A stretch of DNA of 64,000 nucleotides from Lineus longissimus (Eukaryota > Nemertea > Pilidiophora > Heteronemertea > Lineidae), in NCBI RefSeq assembly GCF_910592395.1, contig NC_088324.1, forward strand, positions 8,644,953 to 8,708,952, given 5' to 3'. A program made the position numbers and the translations under genes. Below the pieces are notes generated by a model that ran no database searches, was not told the origin of the DNA, and saw nothing but the letters and a program-made list of their open reading frames with translations. This document shows, in pieces, positions 63,536 through 64,000 of the stretch. How positions within the stretch are numbered: the first letter of the stretch is position 1; the number at the start of each line of letters is the position of its first letter.

Positions 63536-64000
63536 AATCGCCCAATATTGTCAGTTTTAACTCAATGTTTTCGGTTGGACTTCGTCATAAGTACACTACA
63601 CATGTCATAAGTACGAGGTTTTTTGAAAGTGCGGCTCTGAATCAGGCGTTTTTCATAAACGAATATTATCACGCCTACCTTTGGAATGCAAAATATGCGC
63701 TCCTTTAGCCTAGGACCACGTCTGACTGCTTCCCCTTGTCGGTTCATTAGCCTAGCATCCCTCAAGCGTTGTTCATGTTGGTTTATGGGACAATTTCGAG
63801 TGCCGTTCTTAATGATGGTGTTGGTGTGACGTGAAGCCGAGGCGTGGTTGGTGTTGGGCAAACAATAAATCACATTATGTAGAGGAAAGTCATGAATATT
63901 TTACACGGTTAATCTGAATGGCAATAAGATGATCATCCTCATTTTAGAGTATTTATACATACCTGCAAACAACATTTATATTTTTATGACATATACAAAA
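63536..64000. other. No gene recognised
   Basis: Intergenic DNA to the window edge. A 103-codon minus frame (63562-63873) has no motif or splice support. Confidence 0.45.

Noticed and set aside
1-64000. CRISPR array, operon, phage or antiviral defence system
   Set aside because: The tandem repeats have no spacers, genes are intron-containing, and no prokaryotic signals were seen.

Overview
The window looks like unannotated genomic DNA from an aquatic invertebrate animal. Reasons: two multi-exon genes with GT-AG introns, both animal-type (NUBPL and a HEBP2/SOUL protein); long gene-free DNA; several cut-and-paste transposon relics (MITEs); tRNA-derived SINE-like sequences; and a large satellite. 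I cannot fix the phylum from sequence alone. Nothing bacterial, viral or CRISPR-like was seen.

Layout. (1) 1-17185 is one satellite array of a 31-bp unit arranged as 62-bp dimers, with larger duplicated blocks and a 500-base assembly gap at 3951-4450. (2) 17349-21530, minus strand, holds eight exons of the mitochondrial Fe-S protein NUBPL (Ind1). The last ~20 codons are not visible; the satellite begins where they would be expected. Two target-site-flanked MITEs and SINE-like pieces sit in its introns. (3) About 1.4 kb of shared upstream DNA separates NUBPL from a divergently transcribed, four-exon SOUL/HEBP2 haem-binding gene on the plus strand (22961-24722), complete at 209 codons. (4) 24.9-51.9 kb and 52.2-64 kb are gene-poor. 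They hold a Harbinger-like element with a broken MADF DNA-binding reading frame (35758-36529), a ~1.9-kb element with perfect 42-bp terminal repeats and a 9-bp target duplication (39713-41596), a smaller Harbinger-type MITE (52849-53299), a SINE at the right end, a long fold-back at ~26.47-26.90 kb, and an unusual number of short, diverged local tandem duplications. (5) A single good coding exon at 51970-52214, plus strand, opens an unidentified Ser-Pro-rich protein whose remaining exons are not recognisable here.

Functionally, NUBPL delivers Fe-S clusters to respiratory complex I and SOUL proteins bind haem/tetrapyrroles. Their head-to-head arrangement may allow shared promoter control, but that is inference. 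I found no convincing new gene system. The strongest leads are the satellite at the NUBPL 3' end, the 42-bp-TIR element with its internal GTACCG/CGGTAC palindromes and nested tRNA-headed repeat, and a strong excess of the palindrome TACATGTA (at least 17 copies in ~47 kb).
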